Source: Chitiniphilus purpureus (lineage in GTDB: Bacteria > Pseudomonadota > Gammaproteobacteria > Burkholderiales > Chitinibacteraceae). From it: a stretch of DNA of 64,000 nt. This document shows positions 43,909-55,847 of the stretch, one piece after another. A program made the translations under genes and the position numbers. The DNA lies in the NCBI RefSeq assembly GCF_025642115.1, contig NZ_CP106753.1:310001-374000 (forward strand). The letters run 5' to 3'. Position 1 is the stretch's first letter, and each line of letters opens with the position of its first letter. The notes under the pieces are model-generated. The model saw only the letters and a program-made list of their open reading frames with translations, made no database searches and was not told where the DNA came from.

Positions 43909-44394
43909 ATGGTGCAGGTAGGCATCGTCATGGGCAGCAACAGCGACTGGGAAGTGATGCGCCATGCCGCCGAGCAGCTCAAGGCATTCGGCATCGTCTT
44001 CGAGTGTCGCGTGGTGTCCGCGCATCGCACGCCCGATCTGATGTTCGAGTACGCCGAGACCGCCGCGGCTCGCGGCCTGAAGGCGATCATTGCCGGGGCG
44101 GGCGGCGCAGCGCATCTGCCGGGCATGCTGGCGGCCAAGACCGTGGTACCGGTGCTGGGTGTGCCGGTGCCGTCCAAGTATCTGCGCGGCGAGGATTCGC
44201 TGCTGTCCATCGTGCAGATGCCCAAGGGCGTGCCGGTGGCCACTTTCGCCATCGGCGAGGCCGGCGCGGCGAATGCGGCACTGTTTGCAGCGGCGATGCT
44301 GGCGGGCGGGACACCTGCGGTCGCGGCGGCATTGGCCGACTTTCGCGAGCGCCAGCGCCAGAACGCACTGGCGATGACCCTGCCCGAGGTATGA
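43909..44394 (+). CDS. purE: N5-carboxyaminoimidazole ribonucleotide mutase PurE
   Basis: A 161-residue class I PurE, which converts N5-CAIR to CAIR in purine synthesis. [16 protein letters not shown] at the N-terminus, [11 protein letters not shown] with the catalytic His, and [15 protein letters not shown] are the family's active-site motifs. The presence of purK downstream confirms the two-step bacterial route. The ATG is chosen because the conserved strand begins at once ([10 protein letters not shown]). The stop overlaps the next ATG (ATGA). Confidence 0.97.
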   Translation: MVQVGIVMGSNSDWEVMRHAAEQLKAFGIVFECRVVSAHRTPDLMFEYAETAAARGLKAIIAGAGGAAHLPGMLAAKTVVPVLGVPVPSKYLRGEDSLLSIVQMPKGVPVATFAIGEAGAANAALFAAAMLAGGTPAVAAALADFRERQRQNALAMTLPEV

Positions 44395-44666
44395 ACCGGC
44401 AGGCCGAACGCTGGGCCCGGATCCATGCCCAAGGCTGGCGACGCGCCGTGTTCTGGCGCGGCACGCTCGGCTGGGGCTGCAGTTTCGCCGTGCTGTTCTC
44501 GGCGGTGGAGCTGATGACCGCCCGCACGGCCGACTATCCCGCCGCCGTGCTGGCCAACCTGCCGTTCGGGCTGGTGGCCGGCACGATCTATGGCTGGGCC
44601 CTGTGGGGCTATTGCCAGTTGCAGCACCTGAAACAGAAACACGCCAAGGAAGAAGAACTACCGTGA
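44391..44666 (+). CDS. 91-aa membrane protein inside the purEK operon
   Basis: An unrecognised small protein. Two hydrophobic segments (about residues 25-43, [17 protein letters not shown], and 52-76, [22 protein letters not shown]) are flanked by a basic N-terminus and a highly charged tail ([11 protein letters not shown]). It overlaps purE by ATGA at its start and purK by GTGA at its end, so its translation is coupled to both. Tight coupling and normal codon use argue that it is real; its role in or beside purine synthesis is unknown. Confidence 0.75.
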   Translation: MNRQAERWARIHAQGWRRAVFWRGTLGWGCSFAVLFSAVELMTARTADYPAAVLANLPFGLVAGTIYGWALWGYCQLQHLKQKHAKEEELP

Positions 44667-45808
44667 AGCCGATTCTGCCGCCGGCCATGCTCGGCATCCT
44701 CGGTGGCGGCCAGCTGGGCCGCATGTTCGCCGTCGCCGCCCGCACCATGGGCTACCGGGTGACGGTGCTCGATCCCGATCCGGCCGCGCCGGCCGCGGCC
44801 TTTGCCGATGTCCACCTGTGCCGGCCCTATACCGACGAGGCCGCGCTGCATACGCTGGCGGACTCCTGCGCCGCCGTCACCACCGAATTCGAGAACGTCA
44901 ACGCCGATTCGATGCGCTGGCTGGCCGCGCAAGGCGTGCCGGTCTCGCCGTCGGGCGATTGCGTGGCCATCGCGCAGGACCGCATCGCCGAGAAGACCTT
45001 TGTCCGCCAGGCTGGCCTTGCCACCGCGCCGTTCCTGGCCGTGCGCACCGCGCGCGATCTGGAGGGCGATCTGTCGCCCTACCTGCCCGGCATCCTCAAG
45101 ACTGCGCGACTGGGCTACGACGGCAAGGGCCAGGCCCGGGTGGAAACCGCCGAAGCCGCCCGCTATGCACTTTCCGAATTCAAGCACCAGCCCTGCGTGC
45201 TGGAAAAGCTGATGCCGTTGCAGACCGAGATCTCGGTCATCGTCACCCGCAGCGCCAGGAACGAGGTGACGAGCTTTCCGGTGGCGGAGAACCAGCACGC
45301 CGGCGGCATCCTGGATGTCTCCATCGTGCCGGCACGGGTGCCGGCCGGGGTGGCCGAGCGTGCCCGGGCGATGGCGATGCAGTTGGCCGAAGCGCTCGAC
45401 TACGTCGGCGTGCTGGCGGTGGAGTTCTTCGTGCTGCAGGACGATACGCTCGTCATCAACGAAATGGCGCCGCGGCCACACAACAGCGGCCACTACACGC
45501 TCGATGCCACCCTGACCAGCCAGTTCGAACAGCAGGTCCGGGCGATGTGCGGGCTGTATCCGGGCCGCACCGAGCTGCTCTCGCCGGTGGTGATGGTCAA
45601 CCTGCTGGGCGATGTGTGGGGCGAAACGGGCGAGGAGCCCGATTGGGAGATCCTGCTGACCGCACCCAATACCAAGCTGCACCTGTATGGCAAGGCCCAG
45701 GCGCGCATCGGGCGCAAGATGGGCCATTTCAACGTGCTGGCCGCCAGTGCCGAAGATGCGCTGGAACAGGCCCAGGCCATCCGCGAGACCCTGCCCCGGC
45801 GCGGTTGA
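44663..45808 (+). CDS. purK: N5-carboxyaminoimidazole ribonucleotide synthase PurK
   Basis: A 381-residue ATP-grasp enzyme that makes N5-CAIR from AIR, ATP and bicarbonate for PurE. LGILGGGQLGRMFAVAAR is the N-terminal fold; TARLGYDGKGQARV is the ATP-grasp loop; EISVIVTRS, NEMAPRPHNSGHYT and QFEQQVRA are the catalytic-domain motifs. The start is GTG at 44663 in a GTGA overlap with the 91-aa gene; [13 protein letters not shown] follows as expected. Confidence 0.96.
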   Translation: MKPILPPAMLGILGGGQLGRMFAVAARTMGYRVTVLDPDPAAPAAAFADVHLCRPYTDEAALHTLADSCAAVTTEFENVNADSMRWLAAQGVPVSPSGDCVAIAQDRIAEKTFVRQAGLATAPFLAVRTARDLEGDLSPYLPGILKTARLGYDGKGQARVETAEAARYALSEFKHQPCVLEKLMPLQTEISVIVTRSARNEVTSFPVAENQHAGGILDVSIVPARVPAGVAERARAMAMQLAEALDYVGVLAVEFFVLQDDTLVINEMAPRPHNSGHYTLDATLTSQFEQQVRAMCGLYPGRTELLSPVVMVNLLGDVWGETGEEPDWEILLTAPNTKLHLYGKAQARIGRKMGHFNVLAASAEDALEQAQAIRETLPRRG

Positions 45809-46003
45809 GGCCCGCCAGCGGCGGCGCTGCCCAGGCCGGACGCGGGGCAGGCGTCGGCAGCGCGGACAACACCCGGCGCCGCAGTGCCGGCAAGCCGTGC
45901 GACACATCCTGAACCGCGCTGGATCAGACGTGCTTCGCTCGCCGACAGTGCGGGTGGTACGGCACGTGGGCGCGGCGTGCTCAGCACGGTCTGGTCGGGG
46001 CGC

Positions 46004-47929
<1,926 letters not shown>

Positions 47930-48134
47930 GCGCCCTGCGTATTGGCGCCATTCCCGGCGCCACGGCCCTGGCGGGGGCCCGATCGCGGCGCCCCGCAGGC
48001 CGCAGGGTTCCTGTGACTTTTTTTGCGTTCACCGCCCGCCCCGGACTCGGGCATGCTGTCAGTCGACTGCGGGCGTGACGGCGCCCGCGCCGCACGCTCC
48101 GCGGAACCCCATTTCATACAAGGAGCATCGCACC

Positions 48135-49445
48135 ATGGCTGGGGCACAGGCAGCACATCGTATTGTCATCGTCGGCGGCGGGGCCGGCGGGATCGAGCTG
48201 GCGACGCGGCTGGGCCGCACGCTGGGGCGGGCAGGCCAGGCGCAGGTGGTGCTGGTCGACGGCGCCGCCACCCACATCTGGAAGCCATTGCTGCACGAGG
48301 TGGCCACCGGCGCGCTCAACACCGGCGAGGACGAAGTCAACTATTTCGCGCATGCCTGGCGCAACGGCTATCACTTCGAATACGGCTGGATGACCGGGCT
48401 GGACCGCGAGCAGCGCCGGATCACGCTGGCCGAGGTGCGCGACGAGGAAGGCTCGCTGATCGTCGAGGCGCGCAGCATGCCGTATGACACGCTGGTGATC
48501 GCGGTCGGCGCGGTCGCCAATGACTTCGGCACGCCCGGGGCGCGCGAGCATTGCATGTTCCTCAACAACCCGGCCGAGGCCGAGCGGCTGCGCAAGCGCA
48601 TCCTGGCGCTCACCTTCGCCGCCAGTACCCGCGTCAATCCCGGCACGCCGCTGCGGATCGCCATCATCGGCGCCGGTCCGACCGGCGTCGAGCTGGCGGC
48701 CGAGATCCACCATACCATCTGCGAAATGCACCACTACGGCGCCAATTTCAGCCCGACACAGCTGGAGATCACGCTGATCGAGGCCAGCGAGCGCATCCTG
48801 GCCGCCGCGCCGCCGGCGCTGGCCGACTATGCCCGGGCCGAGCTGGAAAAACGCAACATCCAGATCTTTACCCACCGGCGGGTGTCCGAGGTGGCGCCCG
48901 GCCAGGTGATGCTGGCCGACGGTACCTGCCTCGCGGTGGACGTGGCGGTGTGGGCAGCCGGGGTCAAGGGTGCGCCGTGGCTGTCCGGGTTGGGGCTGGC
49001 GGTCAACCGGCACAACCAGATCGAGGTGAACGCCACGCTGCAGACAGCGGCCGACCCGGCGATCTTCGCGCTGGGCGATTGCGCCAGCGCGCCGGACGGC
49101 GAAGGCGGCCCACCGTTGCCGGCCACCGCCCAGGTGGCGCACCAGCAGGCGGCATGGTTGGCACAGGCGCTGGCCGACCAGTTGGCCGGGCGCAAGCCCA
49201 AGCCCTTTGTCTTCGAGCCGCAGGGCATCATGGTGTCGCTGGGCAAGCACACCGCGGTGGGCAGCCTTGCCGCCATCATCGGCCCCAAGCGCGACTACTA
49301 CGTGGCCGGGCGCAGCGCCAAGCTGATCTATACCTCGCTCTACCGCATCCACCAGGCCACCTTGCATGGCTGGGTGCGCACCGTCCTGCTGTGGATCGGC
49401 GACAAGCTGCGCCGCGTGGCACGGCCAGCGATCAAGCTGCACTAA
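48135..49445 (+). CDS. ndh: type II NADH dehydrogenase (NDH-2)
   Basis: A 436-residue membrane-bound FAD enzyme passing electrons from NADH to quinone without pumping protons. Two dinucleotide folds are visible: VIVGGGAGGIELATRLG for FAD and IAIIGAGPTGVELAAEI for NADH. IFALGDCAS and AQVAHQQA are the quinone-side motifs, and the C-terminal amphipathic WVRTVLLWIGDKLRRVARP would anchor it to the membrane. The ATG at 48135 has AAGGAG ten bases upstream. Confidence 0.92.
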   Translation: MAGAQAAHRIVIVGGGAGGIELATRLGRTLGRAGQAQVVLVDGAATHIWKPLLHEVATGALNTGEDEVNYFAHAWRNGYHFEYGWMTGLDREQRRITLAEVRDEEGSLIVEARSMPYDTLVIAVGAVANDFGTPGAREHCMFLNNPAEAERLRKRILALTFAASTRVNPGTPLRIAIIGAGPTGVELAAEIHHTICEMHHYGANFSPTQLEITLIEASERILAAAPPALADYARAELEKRNIQIFTHRRVSEVAPGQVMLADGTCLAVDVAVWAAGVKGAPWLSGLGLAVNRHNQIEVNATLQTAADPAIFALGDCASAPDGEGGPPLPATAQVAHQQAAWLAQALADQLAGRKPKPFVFEPQGIMVSLGKHTAVGSLAAIIGPKRDYYVAGRSAKLIYTSLYRIHQATLHGWVRTVLLWIGDKLRRVARPAIKLH

Positions 49446-49563
49446 CACGACGGCACGACCACAGCAGCGCGCACGGTTGCGCCTGCCATCGTGAAACCGG
49501 CCCGCCCACTGCAGCACGGGGCGCACCGCAAGCGGGTGCGGCCAGCCGGTCTGGTTGGCGGCG

Positions 49564-50547
49564 CTAAGACAAGCCCGCCATGTCCTCAGCGCGGTGGCAG
49601 GCCACCTGCCGGCCTGCCACTTCGCGCAGCGGTGGCACCTCGGCACGGCAACGCGCCTCGGCATAGGGACAGCGGGTATGGAAAGCGCAGCCGCTGGGCG
49701 GATCGAGCGGCGAGGGCAGCTCGCCGGTGAGCTGGATCTTGATGCGCCGGTCCTGGGGCCGGATGGTCGGCGTGGCCGACAGCAGCGCACGGGTGTACGG
49801 GTGCAGCGGCTGGGCGTAGAGGGTCGGTCGGGGTCCGTATTCCACGGTGCGGCCAAAGTACATCACCATCACCTCGTCGGCCACGTGCTCCACCACCGCC
49901 AGATTGTGGCTGATAAACACGTAGCTCGTGCCCAGCTGCTGCTGCAGGTCCATGAACAGATTGAGGATCTGCGCCTGGATCGAGACGTCGAGCGCCGAGG
50001 TCGGCTCGTCGGCGACCAGGATGCGCGGCTGCAGGATCATCGCGCGGGCAATCGCCACCCTTTGACGCTGTCCGCCGGAGAACATATGCGGGTAGCGCTC
50101 GGCGTGCTCCGGACGCAGCCCTACCGTCTCGACCATCTGCGCCACCCGCGCGCGGCGCTCGGCGCGGGTCAGCGTGGTGTTGAGCTTGAGCGGCTCCTCC
50201 AGCATCGCCGCCACGGTCTTGCGCGGATTGAGCGAGGCATACGGGTTCTGGAACACCATCTGCACCTGCGGGCGCAAGGCGCGCAGTGCGCCGGCATCCG
50301 CCCTGGCCACATCCACCCCGGCCAGGGTCAGATGGCCGCTGGTCGGGGTTTCGACCAGTGTGAGCTGGCGCGCCAGCGTGGATTTGCCGCAACCCGATTC
50401 GCCCACCACCGCCAGCGTGCGGCCCGGTGCCAGCGTGAACGACACATCGTTGAGCGCCCTGACGGTGGCGCTGCCACGCATGAAACCGCGCCGCACCATG
50501 TAGTGGCGCGACAGCGCGCTGGCGATCAAGACGGGGGTATCGCTCAT
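49564..50547 (-). CDS. dppF: dipeptide ABC transporter ATP-binding protein DppF
   Basis: A 327-residue ATPase. Walker [13 protein letters not shown] signature [16 protein letters not shown], Walker [13 protein letters not shown] and the H-loop [11 protein letters not shown] are intact. The C-terminal oligopeptide/dipeptide domain with its Cys cluster ([14 protein letters not shown]) is present, as in peptide importers that bind an Fe-S cluster. It overlaps dppD by ATGA and is the last gene of the operon. Confidence 0.95.
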   Translation of the reverse strand: MSDTPVLIASALSRHYMVRRGFMRGSATVRALNDVSFTLAPGRTLAVVGESGCGKSTLARQLTLVETPTSGHLTLAGVDVARADAGALRALRPQVQMVFQNPYASLNPRKTVAAMLEEPLKLNTTLTRAERRARVAQMVETVGLRPEHAERYPHMFSGGQRQRVAIARAMILQPRILVADEPTSALDVSIQAQILNLFMDLQQQLGTSYVFISHNLAVVEHVADEVMVMYFGRTVEYGPRPTLYAQPLHPYTRALLSATPTIRPQDRRIKIQLTGELPSPLDPPSGCAFHTRCPYAEARCRAEVPPLREVAGRQVACHRAEDMAGLS

Positions 50548-51521
50548 CGCAACGGCCTTCCTGTGTCGTCGAGCGGTTTGATGCAGCGCGCCAGTGCGCC
50601 GCCGGCCGCGATCAATGCGGGATGGGCCTCGGCGCAGGCCGCTTCGGCGTAGGGGCAGCGCGGCGCCAGCAGGCAGCCGGCCGGGCGGTCGTGGCGGCCT
50701 GGCACCACGCCGGGCAGCGTGACCAGTCGGTGCGCTCCCTTGTTGTGCTCCGGAATGGCGGCGAGCAGCGCCTGGGTGTAGGGATGGCGCGGCGTGGCGA
50801 ACAGCTGCGGCACTGCCGCGGCCTCGACGATCTCGCCGGCGTACATCACCGCCACCCGCTGCGCCACTTCGGCCACCACCGCCAGATCGTGCGTGATCAG
50901 GATCAGCGCCATGTCGCGCTCGCGCTGCAGCTGCACCAGCAACGCCATGATCTGTGCCTGCACCGTCACATCCAGCGCCGTGGTCGGCTCGTCGGCGATC
51001 AGCAGCTTTGGATTGCAGGCGATCGCCATCGCGATCATCACCCGCTGGCTCATCCCGCCGGAAAGCTGGTGCGGGTAGGCAGACAGCCGCGATGCCGCCG
51101 CCGGGATCTCCACCTGTTCCAGCAACGCAAGCGCCCGCGCCCGCGCCGCCGCCCCGCGCAGTCCTTCGTGCACCCGCAACGTTTCGAGCAGCTGGTCGCC
51201 CACGGTGTAGGCCGGGTTCAGGCTGGAGAGCGCATCCTGGAAGATCATCGCGATGTCCTTGCCGACGATGCCGCGCTTGTCGCGTGCCTTCATCGCCAGA
51301 AGGTCGCGACCGTCGAAGCGCAGGTGGTCGGCGCTGACCCGGCCCGGCGCGTCGATCAGCCCCATCAGTGCCAGCATGGCAACGCTCTTGCCCGAACCCG
51401 ATTCGCCGACGATGCCAACGATCTCGCCCGCGTCGACCTGCAGATCGACGCCCGCCACCGCGCGAAAGGGGGTGGGGCCGGCGCCGAAGCGCACGTCGAG
51501 GTTCCGGATATCCAGCAGCAT
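50544..51521 (-). CDS. dppD: dipeptide ABC transporter ATP-binding protein DppD
   Basis: A 325-residue ATPase, partner of DppF. Walker [10 protein letters not shown], signature [16 protein letters not shown], Walker [13 protein letters not shown] and the H-loop [11 protein letters not shown] are intact, with the C-terminal [14 protein letters not shown] cluster. ATG at 51521 is chosen because GAGGG lies five bases upstream; another in-frame ATG at 51536 overlaps dppC but has no Shine-Dalgarno. Confidence 0.94.
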   Translation of the reverse strand: MLLDIRNLDVRFGAGPTPFRAVAGVDLQVDAGEIVGIVGESGSGKSVAMLALMGLIDAPGRVSADHLRFDGRDLLAMKARDKRGIVGKDIAMIFQDALSSLNPAYTVGDQLLETLRVHEGLRGAAARARALALLEQVEIPAAASRLSAYPHQLSGGMSQRVMIAMAIACNPKLLIADEPTTALDVTVQAQIMALLVQLQRERDMALILITHDLAVVAEVAQRVAVMYAGEIVEAAAVPQLFATPRHPYTQALLAAIPEHNKGAHRLVTLPGVVPGRHDRPAGCLLAPRCPYAEAACAEAHPALIAAGGALARCIKPLDDTGRPLR

Positions 51522-51528
51522 GCCGCCC

Positions 51529-52434
51529 TCAGTCATGTTGTTTGAGCCGCGGGTCCAGCGCGTCGCGCAGACCGTCGCCCATCAGGTTGAGCGCCAGCAC
51601 CGTCAGCAGGATGGCAAGCCCCGGCATGGTCACCACCCACCAGGCACGCTCGATGTAGTCGCGTGCGGCCGCCAGCATGGTGCCCCATTCGGGCAGCGGC
51701 GGTTGCGCCCCGAGGCCGAGGAAGCCCAACGCCGCCGCATCGAGGATGGCCGACGAGAACCCCAGCGTTGCCTGCACGATCAGCGGTGCCATGCAATTGG
51801 GCAGCACAGTGTCGAACATCAGCCGTAGCGTGCCGGCCCCGGCCAGCCGCGAAGCCACTACATAGTCGCGGGTCAGCTCGGCCATCGCCGCGGCACGCGT
51901 CAGGCGCACGTACGAGGGCAGCGCGACGATGGCGATGGCCAGCATGGTGTTGGCCAGGCCCGGGCCGAGCACGGCGACGATGGCCACCGCCAGCAGCAGC
52001 GAGGGCAGCGCGAGCATGATGTCCATCAGCCGCATGATCGCCACGCCCCAGCCCCGCGGATGGAAGGCGGCCACCAGCCCCAGCACCACGCCAGGCAGCA
52101 GCGACAGCAGCACCGAGACGCAGCCGATCCACAGCGATACCCGCGCCCCGTGGATCAGCCGGGACAGGATGTCGCGGCCCAGCTCGTCGGTACCGAGCAC
52201 AAAGCGCCAGCTGCCGCCGTCGGACCACACGGGTGGATGCAGCAGCGCATCGCGGTATTGCTCGATCGGGCTGTGCGGGGCCACCCAGGGTGCGGCCAGC
52301 GCCAGCACCGCCAGCAGCAGCATGAAGCCCAGCGCCGCGCTGGCGCCGCGGTTGCGCAAAAAGCCGCGCCAGGAGGCCGCCAGCGGCGACACCGCGGCAG
52401 GCGCGGCCAACGCGGGGGACGTGGTTGTGCTCAT
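51529..52434 (-). CDS. dppC: dipeptide ABC transporter permease DppC
   Basis: A 301-residue permease with six helices. The N-terminal OppC-type segment ([20 protein letters not shown]) precedes the BPD_transp_1 domain. [20 protein letters not shown] is the OppC/DppC motif and [22 protein letters not shown] the EAA loop that contacts the ATPases. ATG 52434 is preferred to 52449 because of the AGGTGA spacing. Confidence 0.94.
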   Translation of the reverse strand: MSTTTSPALAAPAAVSPLAASWRGFLRNRGASAALGFMLLLAVLALAAPWVAPHSPIEQYRDALLHPPVWSDGGSWRFVLGTDELGRDILSRLIHGARVSLWIGCVSVLLSLLPGVVLGLVAAFHPRGWGVAIMRLMDIMLALPSLLLAVAIVAVLGPGLANTMLAIAIVALPSYVRLTRAAAMAELTRDYVVASRLAGAGTLRLMFDTVLPNCMAPLIVQATLGFSSAILDAAALGFLGLGAQPPLPEWGTMLAAARDYIERAWWVVTMPGLAILLTVLALNLMGDGLRDALDPRLKQHD

Positions 52435-52438
52435 CGGC

Positions 52439-53449
52439 TCACCTTGCATGCCGGATGCGCGGGTTGATCACGCCGTACAGCAGATCGACCAGCAGATTGA
52501 CGAGGATGATCAGGGTGGCCACCAGCAGCACACCGCCTTGCACCACCGGATAGTCGCGCCGGCCTACGGCATCGATCAGCCACTTGCCGATGCCGGGCCA
52601 GGAAAACAGGGTCTCGGTCAGCACCGCCCCGGCCAGCAGCGTGCCCACCTGCAGCCCGATCACGGTGACCACCGGCATCAGCGCGTTGCGCAGCGCGTGC
52701 TTGAGGATCACCCGCGCCGGCGACAGCCCCTTGGCACGGGCAGTGCGGATATAGTCCTCGCGCAGCACTTCGAGCATGGCCGAGCGGGTCATCCGGGCGA
52801 TCACCGCCAGCGGGATGGTGCCCAGCACGATGGCCGGCAGCAGCAGATGGTGCAGCGCCGAGGCGAACGCGCCCGGCTCGCCGGACAGCAGCGTGTCGAC
52901 CAGCATCAGCCCAGTCACCGGCGTGATGTCATATTCGATGGCGATGCGGCCGGATACCGGCGTCAGCCCCAGCTGCACCGACACCACCATGATCAGGATC
53001 AGCGCCCACCAGAAGATCGGCATCGAATAGCCAGCCAGTGCCGCGCCCATCACGCCATGGTCAAGCACGGTGCCGCGCCTGACCGCAGCAAGGATGCCGG
53101 CGCAAAGGCCCAGCACCACGGCCAGCAGCATCGCCGCCAGCGACAATTCCAACGTGGCCGGGAACAGCGCGCGGAACTCGTCCAGCACCGCGGTCTGCGT
53201 CACCAGCGAGAGGCCCAGGTCGCCATGCGCCAGCCGCCACAGGTAATTCAGGTACTGCTGCCACAGCGGCAGATCCAGCCCCATACGGCGCATGGCCTCC
53301 TGGTAGTACACCGGATCGACGTTGCGCTCGCCCAGCAGGATCAGCACCGGGTCGCCTGGAATCATGTGGATCAGCGCAAAGGCGAACACGGTGATGCCCA
53401 GAAAGGTCGGCACCACCACCGCCAGGCGCTTGAGCAGGAATCGGATCAT
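52439..53449 (-). CDS. dppB: dipeptide ABC transporter permease DppB
   Basis: A 336-residue permease with six helices. The N-terminal helix MIRFLLKRLAVVVPTFLGIT and HMIPGDPVLILLGE loop are the DppB/OppB signature, and RMTRSAMLEVLREDYIRTARAKG the EAA loop. It lies 49 bp after dppA and its stop is just before the dppC start. Confidence 0.95.
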   Translation of the reverse strand: MIRFLLKRLAVVVPTFLGITVFAFALIHMIPGDPVLILLGERNVDPVYYQEAMRRMGLDLPLWQQYLNYLWRLAHGDLGLSLVTQTAVLDEFRALFPATLELSLAAMLLAVVLGLCAGILAAVRRGTVLDHGVMGAALAGYSMPIFWWALILIMVVSVQLGLTPVSGRIAIEYDITPVTGLMLVDTLLSGEPGAFASALHHLLLPAIVLGTIPLAVIARMTRSAMLEVLREDYIRTARAKGLSPARVILKHALRNALMPVVTVIGLQVGTLLAGAVLTETLFSWPGIGKWLIDAVGRRDYPVVQGGVLLVATLIILVNLLVDLLYGVINPRIRHAR

Positions 53450-53498
53450 CGGGACGGGCCCTCAGGCGGCGGCGCCGCAATGGCGCGCGCCACCGGGT

Positions 53499-55088
53499 TT
53501 ACTTCAGGCTCACGCCGTAGAACGAATTGAGCCCCAGCACGCCGATCCTGAAGCCCTGCACGTTGCGGCTCATCGGCTGGTAGAGCGTGGAGTGCGCGAT
53601 CGGCGTGAACGGCACTTCGCGCTTGAACACCACCTGGGCCTGCTCGTACAGCCGGGCACGCCCGGCCTGATCGGTCAGCGCGCGCGCCTTGACGATCAGC
53701 TCGTCGAACGCCTTGTCGCACCACAGCGAGTAGTTGTTGCCCCCCACTGCGGCGCACCCCAGGTTCACGCCCAGCCAGTTGTCCGGATCGCCGTTGTCGC
53801 CGCTCCAGCCGATCAGCATGGTGTCGTGTTCGCCGGCCTTGGCACGCTTGAGGTACTCGCCCCATTCATAGGTGACGATCCTGGCATTCACGCCGATCCT
53901 GGCCCAGTCGGCCTGGATCATCTCGGCCATCAACTTGGCATTGGGGTTGTAGGGCCGCTGCACCGGCATCGCCCACAGCGTGATGTCGAGCTTGTCGGCA
54001 CCGGCCTTCTTCAGCAGTGCCTTGGCCTTGTTCACATCGTAGGGGGCATCCTTGAGCGTCTTGTTGTACGACCACTGCGTGGGTGGCATCGGATTGGTGG
54101 CGCGCTGCCCGGCGCCCTGGTACACCGCCTTCAGGATGGCATCCTTGTTGATGGCCATGTCGAGCGCCTGCCGCACTTCGAGCCGGTCCAACGGCTTGTG
54201 CCTGACGTTGTAGGCCACCCAGCCGAGGTTGAAACCGGCCTGGGTCGGCACCTGGAGCCGGGGATTGGCCTGCATGGCCTTGAGGTCAGCCGGCCGCGGA
54301 TAGGCCATCACATGGCACTCGCCCTTCTGCAGCTTCTGGTAGCGCACCGAGGCATCCGGGGTGATGGCGAAGATCAGCTTGTCCAGCAGCAGCTCGTCCT
54401 TGCGCCAGTACTGCGGATGGGCGTCGAAGCGGATCACCGCGTCCTTCTGGTAGCTCTTGAACACGAACGGCCCGGTGCCGATGGGCTGGGTGTTGATCTG
54501 CACCGCCTTGCCGGCCTTGAGCAGCTGATTGGCGTATTCGGCCGACTGCACCGACGAGAACGACATCGCCAGGTTCTGCAGGAACGCCGCATCCACCGCC
54601 TTGAGCTTGAAGCGCACGGTATACGGGTCGACCTTGTCGACAGCGACGATGTTGCTGTCCATGCCCATGTCGGTCACATAGGGATACTGTGCCGGCGCAG
54701 CCTTGTTGAATGGATGGTTCCGGTCGATGAGGCGCTGGAAGGTGAAGACCACATCGTCGGCATTGAAATCGCGCGTGGGCTTGAAATACGGAGTGGTATG
54801 GAATTTCACGCCGCGGCGCAGCGTGAACGTATAGGTCAGGTGATCCGGCGAAACCACCCATTGCTGCGCCAGCCCCGGCCGGATGCTGGTCTTGCCGCGC
54901 TCGAACTCGACCAGCCGGTTGAACACGGTCTCGGCCGACGCATCGAAATCGGTCCCGGTGGTGTAGCGGGCAGGGTCAAAGCCGGCAGGGCTGCCCTCGG
55001 AGCAGAACACCAGGGTCTTGCCGGCCGCCAGCGTACTGCCGGCCACCAGGATGAGCAGGGCGCCAAGCGCCGGGCCGTAACGATTCAT
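53499..55088 (-). CDS. dppA: periplasmic dipeptide-binding protein DppA
   Basis: A 529-residue SBP_bac_5 protein. A signal peptide (GALLILVAGSTLAAG, cleavage near residue 23) precedes the mature form. SEGSPAGFDPARYTTGTDFD and NRLVEFERGKTSIRPGLAQQW are the DppA N-terminal motifs, and WSGDNGDPDNWLGV the peptide-binding cleft. It delivers di- and tripeptides, and possibly haem or aminolevulinate, to DppBCDF. The start at 55088 has AGGAGG six bases upstream. It is first in the operon. Confidence 0.95.
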   Translation of the reverse strand: MNRYGPALGALLILVAGSTLAAGKTLVFCSEGSPAGFDPARYTTGTDFDASAETVFNRLVEFERGKTSIRPGLAQQWVVSPDHLTYTFTLRRGVKFHTTPYFKPTRDFNADDVVFTFQRLIDRNHPFNKAAPAQYPYVTDMGMDSNIVAVDKVDPYTVRFKLKAVDAAFLQNLAMSFSSVQSAEYANQLLKAGKAVQINTQPIGTGPFVFKSYQKDAVIRFDAHPQYWRKDELLLDKLIFAITPDASVRYQKLQKGECHVMAYPRPADLKAMQANPRLQVPTQAGFNLGWVAYNVRHKPLDRLEVRQALDMAINKDAILKAVYQGAGQRATNPMPPTQWSYNKTLKDAPYDVNKAKALLKKAGADKLDITLWAMPVQRPYNPNAKLMAEMIQADWARIGVNARIVTYEWGEYLKRAKAGEHDTMLIGWSGDNGDPDNWLGVNLGCAAVGGNNYSLWCDKAFDELIVKARALTDQAGRARLYEQAQVVFKREVPFTPIAHSTLYQPMSRNVQGFRIGVLGLNSFYGVSLK

Positions 55089-55339
55089 GCGAAGCCTCCT
55101 ATGCCGGTCGAACAAGGTGCACCGGGAGAAATCCGGAGCAGGTCCTCATCTTGATAAGCGATCGGCCCGCAGAAATCAGGTGAATCCCCACCTTCTGGCG
55201 CCCGGTTGCGCTAGCGCAAGGTTATGCGCCAAGGCGGCAGCGGCCTTGCGCGCACTGCGGCGAGGACGCGAACCGGCTGGTGCATCGAGGCCCGGCATGG
55301 ATGGTAGGGGTGGATATGCAGCCGGCGGGTGCCGTGGAT

Positions 55340-55831
55340 TCACGCCGGGTCTGCCGGCAGGGCGGCATCCGGGCGGCGCAGCATGTCGACATGGTCGATG
55401 CCGTCCTCGTCGTAGACCTCGCCCACCGGTACGAAGCCGTGCCGTCCATAGAAGGCGGCAAGGTGTGCCTGGGCCCCGATCCGGTGCGCCATGCCCGGGT
55501 AGCGACGCGCCGCCTCCGCCAGGCCCTCGGCCACCAGTGCGTGACCGATGCTGCCGCCACGCGCCGTCGGGCAGACCACCACCCGCCCGATCGAGGGCTC
55601 CGGATACTTGCGTCCCGGCGGCACCAGCCGCAGGCAAGCGACGAGGCGTCCGGCGGCATCGTGCCCGGTGAGGTGCAGCGACGGCGGGTCGCAATCGTCA
55701 AGGTCGGGATAGATGCAGCGCTGTTCGACGATGAACACCTGCTGGCGCAGGCGCAGGTACTCGAACAGCGCCATCGCGTCGAATCCGTCGAGCGCGCGCC
55801 AGCGCCAGCGGATGGCGTGCGGTGTGCCCAT
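55340..55831 (-). CDS. elaA: ElaA-family GNAT acetyltransferase
   Basis: A 163-residue GNAT protein of the ElaA type. ALFEYLRLRQQVFIVEQRC is the ElaA N-terminal motif, and the following YPDLDDCDPPSLHLTG continues it; SIGRVVVCPTARGGSIGHAL is the acetyl-CoA loop. The substrate is unknown. It begins 16 bp after argH ends and is probably co-transcribed with it. Confidence 0.88.
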   Translation of the reverse strand: MGTPHAIRWRWRALDGFDAMALFEYLRLRQQVFIVEQRCIYPDLDDCDPPSLHLTGHDAAGRLVACLRLVPPGRKYPEPSIGRVVVCPTARGGSIGHALVAEGLAEAARRYPGMAHRIGAQAHLAAFYGRHGFVPVGEVYDEDGIDHVDMLRRPDAALPADPA

Positions 55832-55847
55832 CACTGGCCGGCAACCC

